Shown here: positions 1 through 8,190 of the stretch, one piece after another
Numbering within the stretch: position 1 is the first letter of the stretch
Layout: every line of letters starts with the position of its first letter
Assembly (NCBI RefSeq): GCF_016616885.1
Contig: NZ_CP067102.1
Span: forward strand, 4,864,501-4,928,500
Direction of reading: 5' to 3'
Origin: Bradyrhizobium diazoefficiens
GTDB lineage: Bacteria > Pseudomonadota > Alphaproteobacteria > Rhizobiales > Xanthobacteraceae
Length of the DNA: 64,000 nt
Program-made: the position numbers and the translations under genes
Notes under the pieces: model-generated
What the model saw: only the letters and a program-made list of their open reading frames with translations
What the model was told of the DNA's origin: nothing
Database searches by the model: none

Positions 1-410
1 ATCGCGCGCTTGGAATAGGCGATGCTGTCCTTGCCGCCATCAGGCTTGCTCGAGTCGCCATACCCGCGCAGATCGGTCAGCACCACGGTAAAGCGTTCCG
101 CCAACCTGGGCGCGACCTTGTGCCAGCATGCGAGCGTCTGCGGATGGCCATGCAGCAACAGCAGCGGCGGTCCCTCGCCTCTCACGAGTGCGTTGATCTC
201 GGCCCCGCTGGTCTTGATGCGCCTCTGTTGAAATCCCGGCAGTAGCTTCTGAAGCGCACTGCTGTTCATCGCGTTATTCTCCTGTGCGAAGGCGCCTTGC
301 GCCGCGACGAACGAGCCGACGGCTCCCGTTGTCAGCGCCAGTGACACCACATGTCGGCGCGTCAAGCCCGTCGTTGACGGGGTCGATACATCTTGTTCAT
401 TGTCGAGCAT
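1..410 (-). CDS. Tat-exported alpha/beta hydrolase, haloacetate dehalogenase-like (3' end missing)
   Basis: Only the first ~136 codons are in the window. I read the minus strand from the ATG at 410, which has a GGAAGG ribosome-binding site just upstream. The N-terminus carries a twin-arginine motif (LTRRHVVSLAL, about residues 16-26), a hydrophobic stretch and a likely cleavage after AFA, so the enzyme is probably folded before export to the periplasm. The mature part has the alpha/beta-hydrolase oxyanion-hole segment HGHPQT and the strand DLRGYGDSSKP, which resemble fluoro/haloacetate dehalogenases and epoxide hydrolases. The nucleophile and catalytic His lie off the edge, so substrate class cannot be settled. 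It starts 49 bp after the transporter gene on the same strand and is probably the last gene of the LysR-controlled leuCD operon. Confidence 0.8.
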   Translation of the reverse strand, partial: MLDNEQDVSTPSTTGLTRRHVVSLALTTGAVGSFVAAQGAFAQENNAMNSSALQKLLPGFQQRRIKTSGAEINALVRGEGPPLLLLHGHPQTLACWHKVAPRLAERFTVVLTDLRGYGDSSKPDGGKDSIAYSKRA

Positions 411-459
411 TGAAAACCTTCCTGGAATATTCGTCCGGCGTGGAGTCCAGCCGTGCAGA

Positions 460-1821
460 TCAAGACAACGACTTCATCAGCAGCGTCGCGATCACGATCA
501 TGATGGCACCGCCGACGCGCGTTGCGATCTGAGCGAACGCCATCAGACCCATGCGATCGGCTGCTCCGAGAATGGCGACGTCGCCGGTGCCGCCGAGGCC
601 CGAGTGGCAGGCCGTCACGATCGCCGCCTCGACTGGATACATGTTGAGCCACTTGCCGACATAGAAACCTGACGCAATCATAGCCAGCACCGTCGCGGTG
701 CAGATCGCGATGTAGCCCGGGTTGAAGGATGCCGCGAGTTGCTCCCATTTGACCAGCAACGTGCCCATCGCAACCAGGATGGCAAACGTCAGGTTCGTCG
801 ACATGAACTTGTTGATCTGATAGGCGCCCAGCTCCATCTCGACAGGCAGGAGCTTGGTCAGCTTCAGGGCCACCGCAGCGATGATCATCATTATCGGACC
901 TGGAATCCCCGTGAATGGCGCCAGGGTCATGCCGAGCACGAAAAGCACGCAAGACAGCACGATTCCTGCGCCAAGCAATCCGAGATCGATCGGTTGGTCG
1001 GGTCGCGCCTCGCCAAGAATGTCGTCGTCGCCGGTCTTGACCAGCATGCCCTCACCGTTGAGATCCCGGCGCTTCTCGCCGAGGCGCGCCAGCAGACCTG
1101 CGCAGACGATCGCGACGACATTTCCAAGCAGCGCCGCCGGGACCATCTGCGCGACAAGATCGCCCTGCGGCCGCTGCAAAATCTCCGAATAGGCGATGGA
1201 GAGCGGCAGCACGCCCTCTGCGAGGCCACCTCCGATGATCGGGATGATGATGAAGAAGAACGTGTCCTTGGGGCCATGGCCGAACAGCAGGCCGATGGCG
1301 ATGCCGGCTGACACAGCCGCGAGCGTCCCGATCAGAAGCGGAACGAACATGCGTATGAAGCCCTGGACCAGCACACGATAGGCCATACCGAGGATCGATC
1401 CTGCAACGAGACAGGCGATGAAGAAATACTGGAAATTTGCCGTACGGAAAGTCGTGGTGATCGCTTTCAGGGCCGCCTCGGGCATCAATCCGTAGCTCAC
1501 CAGTGCCGCGGGAACGAACAGACAGAGAATCGCAGTTCCGCCGACCTGCTTCAGCACCGGAATGGTCTGACCGAGCTTGCCGAGCAGGAAGCCGAGCAGC
1601 ATCAGGAGCGAGAGACCGCCGATCACGTCATTGGGCAGCTTGCCGGAATACACAGCAGCCGCACAGACTGCCGCAGCGGCAACGTAGACCCCGATGGGCA
1701 ACGGACCGATCCTGAGGGCGGCGAGCGTTGCCGGAGTTCTGGTCTGCGACGAAGCGGCCGGCGGCGTAGCTGCGGTTCGGTATGTCGTGTCAGCCAAGAG
1801 TCCCTCCACTGTTTTTGTCAT
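460..1821 (-). CDS. 2-hydroxycarboxylate transporter family (CitS/MaeN-like) symporter
   Basis: The 453-residue polytopic membrane protein has about ten to twelve hydrophobic segments. It shows the two re-entrant-loop signatures of the 2HCT family: IIGGGLAEGVLPLS near residues 195-208 and SGLGGTGDVAILGAADRM in the C-terminal half, matching the GGxG loops of the citrate carrier CitS. Known members are mostly sodium or proton symporters for citrate, malate, citramalate or lactate. I chose the ATG at 1821 because a longer frame would overlap leuD; this start lies 50 bp after the leuD stop. Its place after leuC-leuD and before an exported hydrolase suggests uptake of a hydroxy-di/tricarboxylate that feeds the isomerase. 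The exact substrate is inference. Confidence 0.88.
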   Translation of the reverse strand: MTKTVEGLLADTTYRTAATPPAASSQTRTPATLAALRIGPLPIGVYVAAAAVCAAAVYSGKLPNDVIGGLSLLMLLGFLLGKLGQTIPVLKQVGGTAILCLFVPAALVSYGLMPEAALKAITTTFRTANFQYFFIACLVAGSILGMAYRVLVQGFIRMFVPLLIGTLAAVSAGIAIGLLFGHGPKDTFFFIIIPIIGGGLAEGVLPLSIAYSEILQRPQGDLVAQMVPAALLGNVVAIVCAGLLARLGEKRRDLNGEGMLVKTGDDDILGEARPDQPIDLGLLGAGIVLSCVLFVLGMTLAPFTGIPGPIMMIIAAVALKLTKLLPVEMELGAYQINKFMSTNLTFAILVAMGTLLVKWEQLAASFNPGYIAICTATVLAMIASGFYVGKWLNMYPVEAAIVTACHSGLGGTGDVAILGAADRMGLMAFAQIATRVGGAIMIVIATLLMKSLS

Positions 1822-1870
1822 ATTCGTTGGTGACGCGATCCGGCGCGCGTCGACGTGTTCGATCCGGAGT

Positions 1871-2479
1871 TCAGAACATCCAGGGGCTGGCCGCGCGATG
1901 GCGCGCCTCGAACGCGCGAATGTCGTCGGCATAGACCAGCGTGGCCGCGATGAAGTCGCGGCCAGTCAGAAAGGCCTCCTTCCTCGCCGGCTCGATCTCG
2001 AACGGCATCGTGCGGCGGCCTTGATCGAAGCGGATGGTCTGGGCCGCAAGGTCCACGGCGACGTCGTTGCGGCTGCGATCGGCGATGACCGAGGCAAGCT
2101 CGGTGACCCTCTCGGGATCGAGCGAGATCGTCAGGAGGCCGTTATTGGCGCAATTGTCGTTGAAGATGCCGGCGAAGCTGGTGCCGATCAGCGCGCGAAT
2201 ACCGAGCTGCTCGAGTCCCCACACCGCATGCTCGCGGCTCGAGCCGCAGCCGAAATTCGGGCCGACGACCAGAAAGCAGGCGTCGCGATAGCCGTCCTGG
2301 TTCAAGATGAAATCCGGATTAACCCTCCCGCCGCTGAAGCGCAGCAGGTTGAAAGCTCCCTCGCCCAGGCCGCTGCGGTCCACGCCCTTGAGAAACATCT
2401 TTGGCATGATGACGTCGGTATCGACGTTCGGGGCCATCATCGGTGCGGCGACCCCGGCGACTTGGCCGAACGGCGTCAT
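1871..2479 (-). CDS. leuD: 3-isopropylmalate dehydratase small subunit paralogue (LeuD-like)
   Basis: This 202-residue protein has the usual LeuD length. It shows the swivel-domain signatures NVDTDVIMPKMFLK near the N-terminus and GPNFGCGSSREHAVWGL near residues 73-89, the latter being the substrate-recognition loop of aconitase-type small subunits. The ATG at 2479 overlaps the leuC stop in an ATGA arrangement, so the two subunits are translationally coupled. LeuCD catalyse the stereospecific isomerisation of 2- to 3-isopropylmalate, and relatives act on citramalate/methylmalate or dimethylmalate. The setting beside a LysR gene and a hydroxycarboxylate transporter, with no leuB or leuA, argues for a catabolic paralogue rather than the leucine biosynthetic copy. 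That is inference from context. Confidence 0.88.
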   Translation of the reverse strand: MTPFGQVAGVAAPMMAPNVDTDVIMPKMFLKGVDRSGLGEGAFNLLRFSGGRVNPDFILNQDGYRDACFLVVGPNFGCGSSREHAVWGLEQLGIRALIGTSFAGIFNDNCANNGLLTISLDPERVTELASVIADRSRNDVAVDLAAQTIRFDQGRRTMPFEIEPARKEAFLTGRDFIAATLVYADDIRAFEARHRAASPWMF

Positions 2480-3903
2480 TGGTGTGATCCTCCCAGGAGA
2501 GAGCGTACGTCGGTGATGCGGCCGGTGACGGCCGCGGCCGCTACCATGGCCGGGCTCATCAGATGCGTGCGGGCGCCCGGTCCCTGACGCCCCTCGAAGT
2601 TGCGGTTGGTCGAGGACGCACACCGCTGTCCCGGGCTCAGCACGTCGTCGTTCATCGCAAGGCACATCGAGCAGCCGGATTGCCGCCATTCGACCCCGGC
2701 ATCGGTGAACACCTTGGCAAGGCCCTCCGCCTCCGCCTGCGCCCTGACCTGGGTCGAGCCCGGCACCACGATCGCCCGCACGCCCGCCGCGACGCGGCGG
2801 CCGCGAAAGATCTCGGCCGCATCGCGCAAGTCTTCGATCCGCGCGTTCGTGCAGGACCCGATGAAAGCGAAGTCGATCGGAACGGATTGAATGGACGTCC
2901 CCGGCGTCAGGCCCATATAGCTCAGCGCTCGCATGGCCGCGGCCTTGCGAGCGGGCTCGGCCTGCTGCACGGGATCGGGAACATCGTCGGTCACCGCGAT
3001 CGCCTGATCGGGGCTGGTGCCCCAGGTCACCAGCGGCGCAACCTCGGAGACGTCGAGCGTCACTTCGCGGTCGAATTTGGCAGATGGATCGGAGGACAGT
3101 GCAAGCCAGCTCGTCGCGGCGCGCTCCCACATCTCGCCCTTGGGGGAGCGGGGACGTCCCTTCAGATAGTCCAGCACTTTCTGATCCGGCGCGATCACCA
3201 CACCGCGCGCCCCCGCTTCGACAATCATGATCGACATGACGATCCGGCCCTCGACGCTCATGTCGGAGACGGCAGGACCACTGAACTCCACGGCATACCC
3301 TGTCGCACCGTCGGCGCCGATCCGCCGAATCACCTCCATGACAATGTCCTTCGGCGTCACGCCGAACGGCGCGGCTGTCCCGGACAGGTGGATGCGCATC
3401 GTCTTGAGGCGGCGGTAACGCACCGTCGAAGTTGCGAGATAGTGCTCGATGTCGGACGTTCCAATGCCGTAGCCGAGGGCACCGAACGCCCCATAGGCCG
3501 TGCTGTGGCTGTCGCCGGCTGCGATCACCATGCCCGGCATGACGAGCCCCTGCTCGGGTGCGACGACATGCTCGATGCCCTGGCGAGGATCCAGAATGTC
3601 GAAATATTCGATACCGAAATCCCTGGCGTTCTCGGCGAAATAGTCGACCTGCCGCGTCGCTGCGCTGTCAGGCATCACGCGGACGCGCCGCGCCGCCGTG
3701 GGGTTGACGTGGTCAACCACCATCAGCGCCGCCCCGGGATTCCAGACTTTGCGTCCTGCTGCGCGCAGGCCGGCGAAGGCTTGCGGGCTGGTGTATTCGT
3801 TCAGGACGGTGCGATCGACATAGAGCAGCACGAGCCCGGCAGCGTCGAGATTGCGGACGACATGGGCGTCCACCAGCTTGTCGTACAGCGTGCGCGCGGC
3901 CAT
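2476..3903 (-). CDS. leuC: 3-isopropylmalate dehydratase large subunit paralogue (LeuC-like, 4Fe-4S)
   Basis: The 475-residue large subunit of an aconitase-superfamily hydro-lyase. Iron-sulfur ligands are visible at C351 (IGSCTN) and C411/C414 (SGCSMC), and GDSHST at about residues 130-135 is the family substrate-binding segment. The ATG at 3903 was chosen for its GGAGGGA ribosome-binding site; upstream in-frame starts enter the intergenic operator. In canonical LeuC proteins I expect a conserved T-x-C-N-M around the segment following VEGR, but here it reads VEGRIVMSIMIVEAGARG, so the C-N pair is replaced. That supports a divergent substrate range. It is divergent from the lysR gene and is the first gene of leuC-leuD-transporter-hydrolase. 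Confidence 0.9.
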   Translation of the reverse strand: MAARTLYDKLVDAHVVRNLDAAGLVLLYVDRTVLNEYTSPQAFAGLRAAGRKVWNPGAALMVVDHVNPTAARRVRVMPDSAATRQVDYFAENARDFGIEYFDILDPRQGIEHVVAPEQGLVMPGMVIAAGDSHSTAYGAFGALGYGIGTSDIEHYLATSTVRYRRLKTMRIHLSGTAAPFGVTPKDIVMEVIRRIGADGATGYAVEFSGPAVSDMSVEGRIVMSIMIVEAGARGVVIAPDQKVLDYLKGRPRSPKGEMWERAATSWLALSSDPSAKFDREVTLDVSEVAPLVTWGTSPDQAIAVTDDVPDPVQQAEPARKAAAMRALSYMGLTPGTSIQSVPIDFAFIGSCTNARIEDLRDAAEIFRGRRVAAGVRAIVVPGSTQVRAQAEAEGLAKVFTDAGVEWRQSGCSMCLAMNDDVLSPGQRCASSTNRNFEGRQGPGARTHLMSPAMVAAAAVTGRITDVRSLLGGSHQ

Positions 3904-3980
3904 TGCGCTCCCTCCGGAGAAATCACGCTGCACGGTGCCGCCCGCGGCACTGGAAATCCAATGTCGTGTTCTGATATCGT

Positions 3981-3997
3981 TATGCAAACTATGCATA
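3981..3997. promoter_or_regulatory. LysR box in the lysR-leuC divergent promoter
   Basis: In the 124 bp between the divergent leuC and lysR starts lies the perfect inverted repeat TATGCA-N5-TGCATA. Its core 3983-3995 fits the T-N11-A consensus of LysR-type regulators. It sits 31 bp upstream of the lysR ATG and 78 bp upstream of leuC, which suits autoregulation plus activation of the leuC operon. Binding by the adjacent regulator is inferred. Confidence 0.8.
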
Positions 3998-4027
3998 AGC
4001 ACATTCTAATTGTCAGGAGGCCGTGCG

Positions 4028-4948
4028 ATGGAGATCAACTGGCTGCACGATTTCATCGCGGTGGCGACCACGCGCAGCTTCTCGCGCGCGGCCGAGCAGC
4101 GCAATTGCTCGCAGCCCGCGCTGAGCCGCAGGATCCAGGCCCTCGAGGTCTGGACCGGCGCACCGTTGCTGGACCGCACCACGCACAGCGTCAATCTCAC
4201 GCCGGCGGGCGAAGGTTTTCGCGAGATTGCCGAGGACGTCCTGCGCCGGCTCGCCGCCGGTCGGCTGGACGCTCAGGAACGGGCGCGCGGCGCATCCGAC
4301 GTGCTGAAGTTCGCCTCGACCAACGCGCTGTCGCTGACCTTCTTTCCCGATTGGCTGCGCGGCATCGAGACCAAGCTGTCGTTCGTTCCAAACGTGCAGC
4401 TCGTCGCCAATCACATGGAGGCCTGCGAACGCATCCTGGTGGCGGGCGATGCGCATTTCCTGCTCTGCCATTACCATCCAGCGGCGGCTACTTCGCTGGC
4501 GCCGTCGCATTTCCGCTCGCTGCATGTCGGCGACGACAGGCTTATTCCGGCATCGGTGCCGGTTTCAGGTCGAAGCCATAAGCCGCGTTTCAAGCTCCCG
4601 GGCACGCGAGCCGCGCCGGTGCCCTACCTGAGCTTCCGCCCTGAATCGGGCATGGGACGAATCCTCGAAGCAGTGCGCGCGACGTCGCCGCTGGACGCGC
4701 ATCTGCGCCCAACCTTCACCTCGCATTTGGCGAAGCTGCTCGTGACAATGGTCCAGGCCGGTCGCGGCATGGCGTGGCTCCCGGAAAGCCTGATTGCAGA
4801 TCAACTCGCCTCGGGCGAGATCGTGGCGGCCGGGGGGCAGGAATGGTGCGTGCCGATCGAGATCCACGTGTTCCGGCCGAAGCTTCGCCTGGCCCGAGCG
4901 GCGGAGGCGTTCTGGCATCACATCGCAAAAAGCGGTCGTCGGGTCTGA
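4028..4948 (+). CDS. LysR family transcriptional regulator
   Basis: A 306-residue LysR-type regulator. The N-terminal winged helix-turn-helix reads FSRAAEQRNCSQPALSRRIQALE (about residues 19-41), followed by an effector-binding domain of two lobes. The ATG at 4028 was preferred over an in-frame TTG at 4010 because AGGAGG ends about 7 bp before it. It is divergent from leuC and most likely senses a substrate or intermediate of that operon and binds the T-N11-A box at 3983-3995. Family members usually repress themselves and activate the divergent operon when bound to ligand. The ligand is unknown. Translation ends just before the decayed ABC-F remnant. Confidence 0.92.
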   Translation: MEINWLHDFIAVATTRSFSRAAEQRNCSQPALSRRIQALEVWTGAPLLDRTTHSVNLTPAGEGFREIAEDVLRRLAAGRLDAQERARGASDVLKFASTNALSLTFFPDWLRGIETKLSFVPNVQLVANHMEACERILVAGDAHFLLCHYHPAAATSLAPSHFRSLHVGDDRLIPASVPVSGRSHKPRFKLPGTRAAPVPYLSFRPESGMGRILEAVRATSPLDAHLRPTFTSHLAKLLVTMVQAGRGMAWLPESLIADQLASGEIVAAGGQEWCVPIEIHVFRPKLRLARAAEAFWHHIAKSGRRV

Positions 4949-4959
4949 CGCGGACCAAT

Positions 4960-5213
4960 TGCCGCAGCGTCCGAAGTCGGACAATCGCGGCTCGCTGAAG
5001 AAGCGCATTGCGGAAGCGGAGGCCGAAATCGCCCGCGTCACCGAGATCATCGCCAAGATCGACACGGCGCTTGCCCTGCCCGATATCTTCACCCGCGATC
5101 CCAATTAGGCCGCCCAACTGTCGAAGGCCCGCGCCAATGCGTCCGATGCGCTGGCGCGCGCGGAGGAGCAATAGCTCGAGGCGAGCGCGCAGTTCGACGA
5201 GGCGGCGGGCTGA
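4960..5213 (+). pseudogene. Remnant of an ABC-F ATPase (Uup-like) C-terminal coiled coil
   Basis: One frame downstream of lysR reads SLKKRIAEAEAEIARVTEII, then ALALPDIFTRDPN, stop, AAQLSKARANASDALARAEEQ, stop, LEASAQFDEAAG, stop. This is the heptad-rich C-terminal domain typical of ABC-F proteins (the pattern LADPxLFxRDP...LxxxxxxAExxWLE). It has two in-frame TAG codons at 5106 and 5172, apparently from CAG and TGG. No ATPase domain precedes it, since lysR occupies that DNA in another frame. I read it as the tail of a gene truncated by rearrangement and now decaying. The left boundary is approximate. Confidence 0.72.
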
Positions 5214-5258
5214 TAGAGGAACCCGGGGACGGTAGCCGCGGATTCAGCACGCCTTACT

Positions 5259-6422
5259 TTACCGTGCAGGCCCCCGCATCGAGGCGGGCTGCCCCGGCAA
5301 TTTCAGCTTTGGCCCGACTTCGGTCAGCTTGCCGCCGGCGAGTGCAAACACCTGCAAGTCCTTGTCGATGTAGTTGCCTACATAGAGGTAATCGCTATTC
5401 GGGCTATAGACGACGCCCTCCGGCAGGCCACCGAGCGGCGCACGGGCGGTGACCGTCAGCTTGCCACCCTCGCCGATCGACATCAGAGCCAGTTCGCCGG
5501 TCTTGGTCTTGAACCAGTCGCTGTCCTTGGCGGGGGTGCCGAGCAGCAGTGGGGCAGCTGCAGTCTTGCCGTCAGGCGCGATGGCAAAACCTTCCGGTCC
5601 TATGCCGGGGCTCATGACGTCGACAACGTGGGGATGCGGCCCCGTCGCTTCGATGATCACCTCGGCATCGGCGTTGTTCTTCCCTGCACCGGTGTTCGAG
5701 GCGATGACGAATTTGCCATCAGGCGTGAAGTCGATGTTGTAGGGATTGAATGCCGATGGAATGTCCAGCGACTTGTCGTAGGCGACCTTCTCACCATCGA
5801 TGGACAGCACACCGATCCTGTTCGCGAGGTTCAGGCAGACGAAAGCGCGCTTGCCATCGGGTGCGATGACCACCGCCGCAGCCTGCTGCTCTACAGGCAC
5901 CTCGGCGATCGCCTTGACCGTCAAACCCTGGATCGAGACAACAGTGACACTTTTGCCGTCTCGATTGGCAATCAGCGCGAGGTCGCCCTTCTTTGAGATC
6001 GACAGGCCGGACGGCTGCCGCCCGACGGTGACCGTATCGATCAACTTTGGCGGCTCTGCCGTGAGATCTATCACGTAGAGCTTGTCATCCGGGACCGCCT
6101 TCCAGGAATTTCCCTCCTGAACGTGAATCACGGAATTCGCGACCAGGCCCAGCTTGCCATCTGGCGTGATTTGCAGGTTCGTGGGCGGGCCAAGAAGGGA
6201 GTTCGTCAGCGGCAGGCTGGCGCGAATCCTGGGCTTGGCAGGGTCTGAGATATCGACCACAAGCACCGCGTCGTTCGCTGGGGCGCCGTTGGTCTGACCT
6301 TCCGGGCCATAGGTAATCTTGCTATCAAGGCCTATCAGCATGTCATTGGTTCCGGCGATCGCCGAGCCGCTGGCCGTGAGGAAAACCAGGCACGTCGCGC
6401 AAAAAGCACTGCGTAAATCCAT
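5259..6422 (-). CDS. Secreted YncE/lactonase-like beta-propeller protein
   Basis: A 387-residue protein with a Sec signal peptide (about residues 1-23, ending SAIAG). It is followed by repeated beta-propeller blade motifs of the form ITPDGKLGLVAN, IAPDGKRAFVCLN, FTPDGKFVIASNT, IAPDGKTAAAPL and YSPNSDYLYVGNY. The spacing suggests a seven-bladed YVTN/YncE or 6-phosphogluconolactonase-type fold in the periplasm. Start at 6422 with AGGAAA upstream. Propellers of this kind often bind ligands or proteins or act as lactonases, and no catalytic residues can be assigned here. It is a single-gene unit, preceded by 287 bp with no evident signal. Confidence 0.8.
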   Translation of the reverse strand: MDLRSAFCATCLVFLTASGSAIAGTNDMLIGLDSKITYGPEGQTNGAPANDAVLVVDISDPAKPRIRASLPLTNSLLGPPTNLQITPDGKLGLVANSVIHVQEGNSWKAVPDDKLYVIDLTAEPPKLIDTVTVGRQPSGLSISKKGDLALIANRDGKSVTVVSIQGLTVKAIAEVPVEQQAAAVVIAPDGKRAFVCLNLANRIGVLSIDGEKVAYDKSLDIPSAFNPYNIDFTPDGKFVIASNTGAGKNNADAEVIIEATGPHPHVVDVMSPGIGPEGFAIAPDGKTAAAPLLLGTPAKDSDWFKTKTGELALMSIGEGGKLTVTARAPLGGLPEGVVYSPNSDYLYVGNYIDKDLQVFALAGGKLTEVGPKLKLPGQPASMRGPAR

Positions 6423-6709
6423 GATGCGTTTCCTAATCCCGGCTCATTTCTGGACGAGCCTGTTCTTCCACCGTACCTCGCAGCCTTTATGGCCCGCAAC
6501 CCATACCACTCGGACGCCGCGGAAACTTTCGAGCCGCGCGAAATCGGTTATTCGATCACCCGATCAGCGCGCGAGCAATCGGAAAATGTTCGAGCCCGTA
6601 AATTGGCTGCAGCATGTCGCGCACGGTTCGGCTCCGTGCTACGAAACAAGGACTGGCCTTTTCGGCCCGAAGGATATTTGCACAGGTAGTGTGTGAGGGA
6701 AGATCCGAG

Positions 6710-7498
6710 ATGTCGTCACCCGAACCGATCAAATTCATCGACGGTGCCGCTTACGAGCGCTTCATGGCGCCCTGGAGCCGGTCGGCCGGAAGTCTCTTCC
6801 TCGATTGGCTGGCGCCGCGCCCGGGGTTGACCTGGGCGGACATCGGTGCCGGCAATGGCGCGTTCACCGAGCTCCTGCTTGCGAAGTCCGCCCCTTCGTC
6901 CGTTTGCGCGATCGATCCTTCCGACGCACAGATCGCGACTGCGCGCCAAAAAATATCGGCAAAGCAGGTCGAGCTTTCGATTGGCGATGCGATGGCGCTT
7001 CCCTACGACGCCAACCGCTTCGACGTCGCGGTGATGGCGCTGGTGCTGTTCTTCGTCCCCGACCCGCGCAAAGGCGCCGCGGAAATGGTCCGCGTCACCA
7101 GGCCCGGCGGTACGGTCGCGTCCTACACATGGGACATCCTGCGCGGCGGCACGCCGTCGCAGCCCCTGTGGGAGGAGATGGATGCACTCGGCAAACCGGG
7201 CGCGCGCCCGCCGAGTGCGGATATCTCACGCTTCGAAGCGCTGAAAGCACTTTGGGCGGAACTCGGTCTCCGCGAGGTCGAAACCCGCGAGTTGGTCGTC
7301 GAGCGGACCTTCGCGGACTTCGACGACTACTGGCTCTCCATGGTCGTCAGCAGTCCGAGCGGCGTGCTGGGAAAGCTGTCGGACGCGGAGAGCGCGGAGC
7401 TGAAACGCCGCCTGCAGGCGCGACTGCCGGCAAGCGCGACCGGTGAGATCACGGTTCACGCCTGGGCGACGGCGATCAAGGGACGAAAGGCCGCTTGA
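6710..7498 (+). CDS. Class I SAM-dependent methyltransferase
   Basis: The 262-residue protein carries motif I (TWADIGAGNGAF, about residues 41-52), an acidic ribose-binding residue after CAIDPSD, and motif IV/post-I DRFDVAV-like text (NRFDVAVMALVLFF). These mark a Rossmann-fold methyltransferase of the Methyltransf_11/25 group (UbiE-like small-molecule enzymes). The ATG at 6710 was chosen for GAGGGAAGA upstream; a longer frame from 6614 has no ribosome-binding site. The acceptor is unknown. It is convergent with the lipoprotein gene 31 bp downstream. Confidence 0.85.
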   Translation: MSSPEPIKFIDGAAYERFMAPWSRSAGSLFLDWLAPRPGLTWADIGAGNGAFTELLLAKSAPSSVCAIDPSDAQIATARQKISAKQVELSIGDAMALPYDANRFDVAVMALVLFFVPDPRKGAAEMVRVTRPGGTVASYTWDILRGGTPSQPLWEEMDALGKPGARPPSADISRFEALKALWAELGLREVETRELVVERTFADFDDYWLSMVVSSPSGVLGKLSDAESAELKRRLQARLPASATGEITVHAWATAIKGRKAA

Positions 7499-7529
7499 CG
7501 CGCGCTGCCTTCCGCTCGCACGAATTCGT

Positions 7530-8063
7530 TTACGTCGCCGCCTTTTTCTTCGCCTTCGGCTTCACCGCTTTCGGCGTCGGCTGCGGCTCGGGATTGCCTT
7601 CGATCGCGGACAGGCGTCCGGAGGTGAAGGTGTAGATGCCGGCGCGCGGGCCCGTGGTCCAAGTGACCACCGCGACGCGACGGCCCGCCGCATCGCTGGA
7701 GAGATTGACGGTCGAGGGCGCGCCGATGCCGCGCACTACGTCGCATTCGGTGTGGCCGAGCGCGACCGTGCCACCCATCGGCGCGGGCGCCGTGGTCGAG
7801 GCATTGGCGTCGGAAGGTCCGGCCGGCGGTGCCATGCCGGGGCAAGCGCCGTCGGCGCTGACGTAATCCTCAGGACCGACGGGCTTGTCGGGGGTCAGCG
7901 GCGGCGATTCGATCGATATGTTCTTGATGAACAGGCGGCTCGGCTTGTTGAACCATTCCGCGTCCTTCGACAGCAGATCGGCCCCGCCCGAGCACCCCGC
8001 GATCAGCGGCGCGACAGCGGCCAACACAACCATCAGCGACTTTGGAAGCTTTTGATGTCGCAC
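7530..8063 (-). CDS. Hypothetical outer-membrane lipoprotein
   Basis: A 177-residue protein with a lipobox LIAGC (cysteine about residue 24) after a short basic N-region and a hydrophobic segment. The mature part contains ADGACPG and HTECDVVRGIGAP, giving a few conserved cysteines, then a short domain RVAVVTWTTGPRAGIYTFTSGRL that resembles SmpA/OmlA-like small beta folds. It ends with a Lys/Pro-rich tail. A function cannot be assigned. It lies downstream of holC on the same strand with a 127 bp gap, so it probably has its own promoter. Confidence 0.78.
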   Translation of the reverse strand: MRHQKLPKSLMVVLAAVAPLIAGCSGGADLLSKDAEWFNKPSRLFIKNISIESPPLTPDKPVGPEDYVSADGACPGMAPPAGPSDANASTTAPAPMGGTVALGHTECDVVRGIGAPSTVNLSSDAAGRRVAVVTWTTGPRAGIYTFTSGRLSAIEGNPEPQPTPKAVKPKAKKKAAT

Positions 8064-8190
8064 GATAAACTAAATTCCCCACGTCAAGGAGCAGCCCTAA
8101 GCGATTGTCCCAACATCACTTTGCGGCACGAAGGTGGCCGAAACCAGTCTGTCCGAGAAAGTCCAAATTATCATTAATTGCAAGCAGTCG

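Noticed and set aside
2563..4581. A 672-codon open frame on the plus strand across leuC
   Set aside because: It is antisense to leuC and lysR upstream DNA, rich in Arg/His/Gly as expected from reading GC-rich genes backwards, and has no domain or ribosome-binding site.
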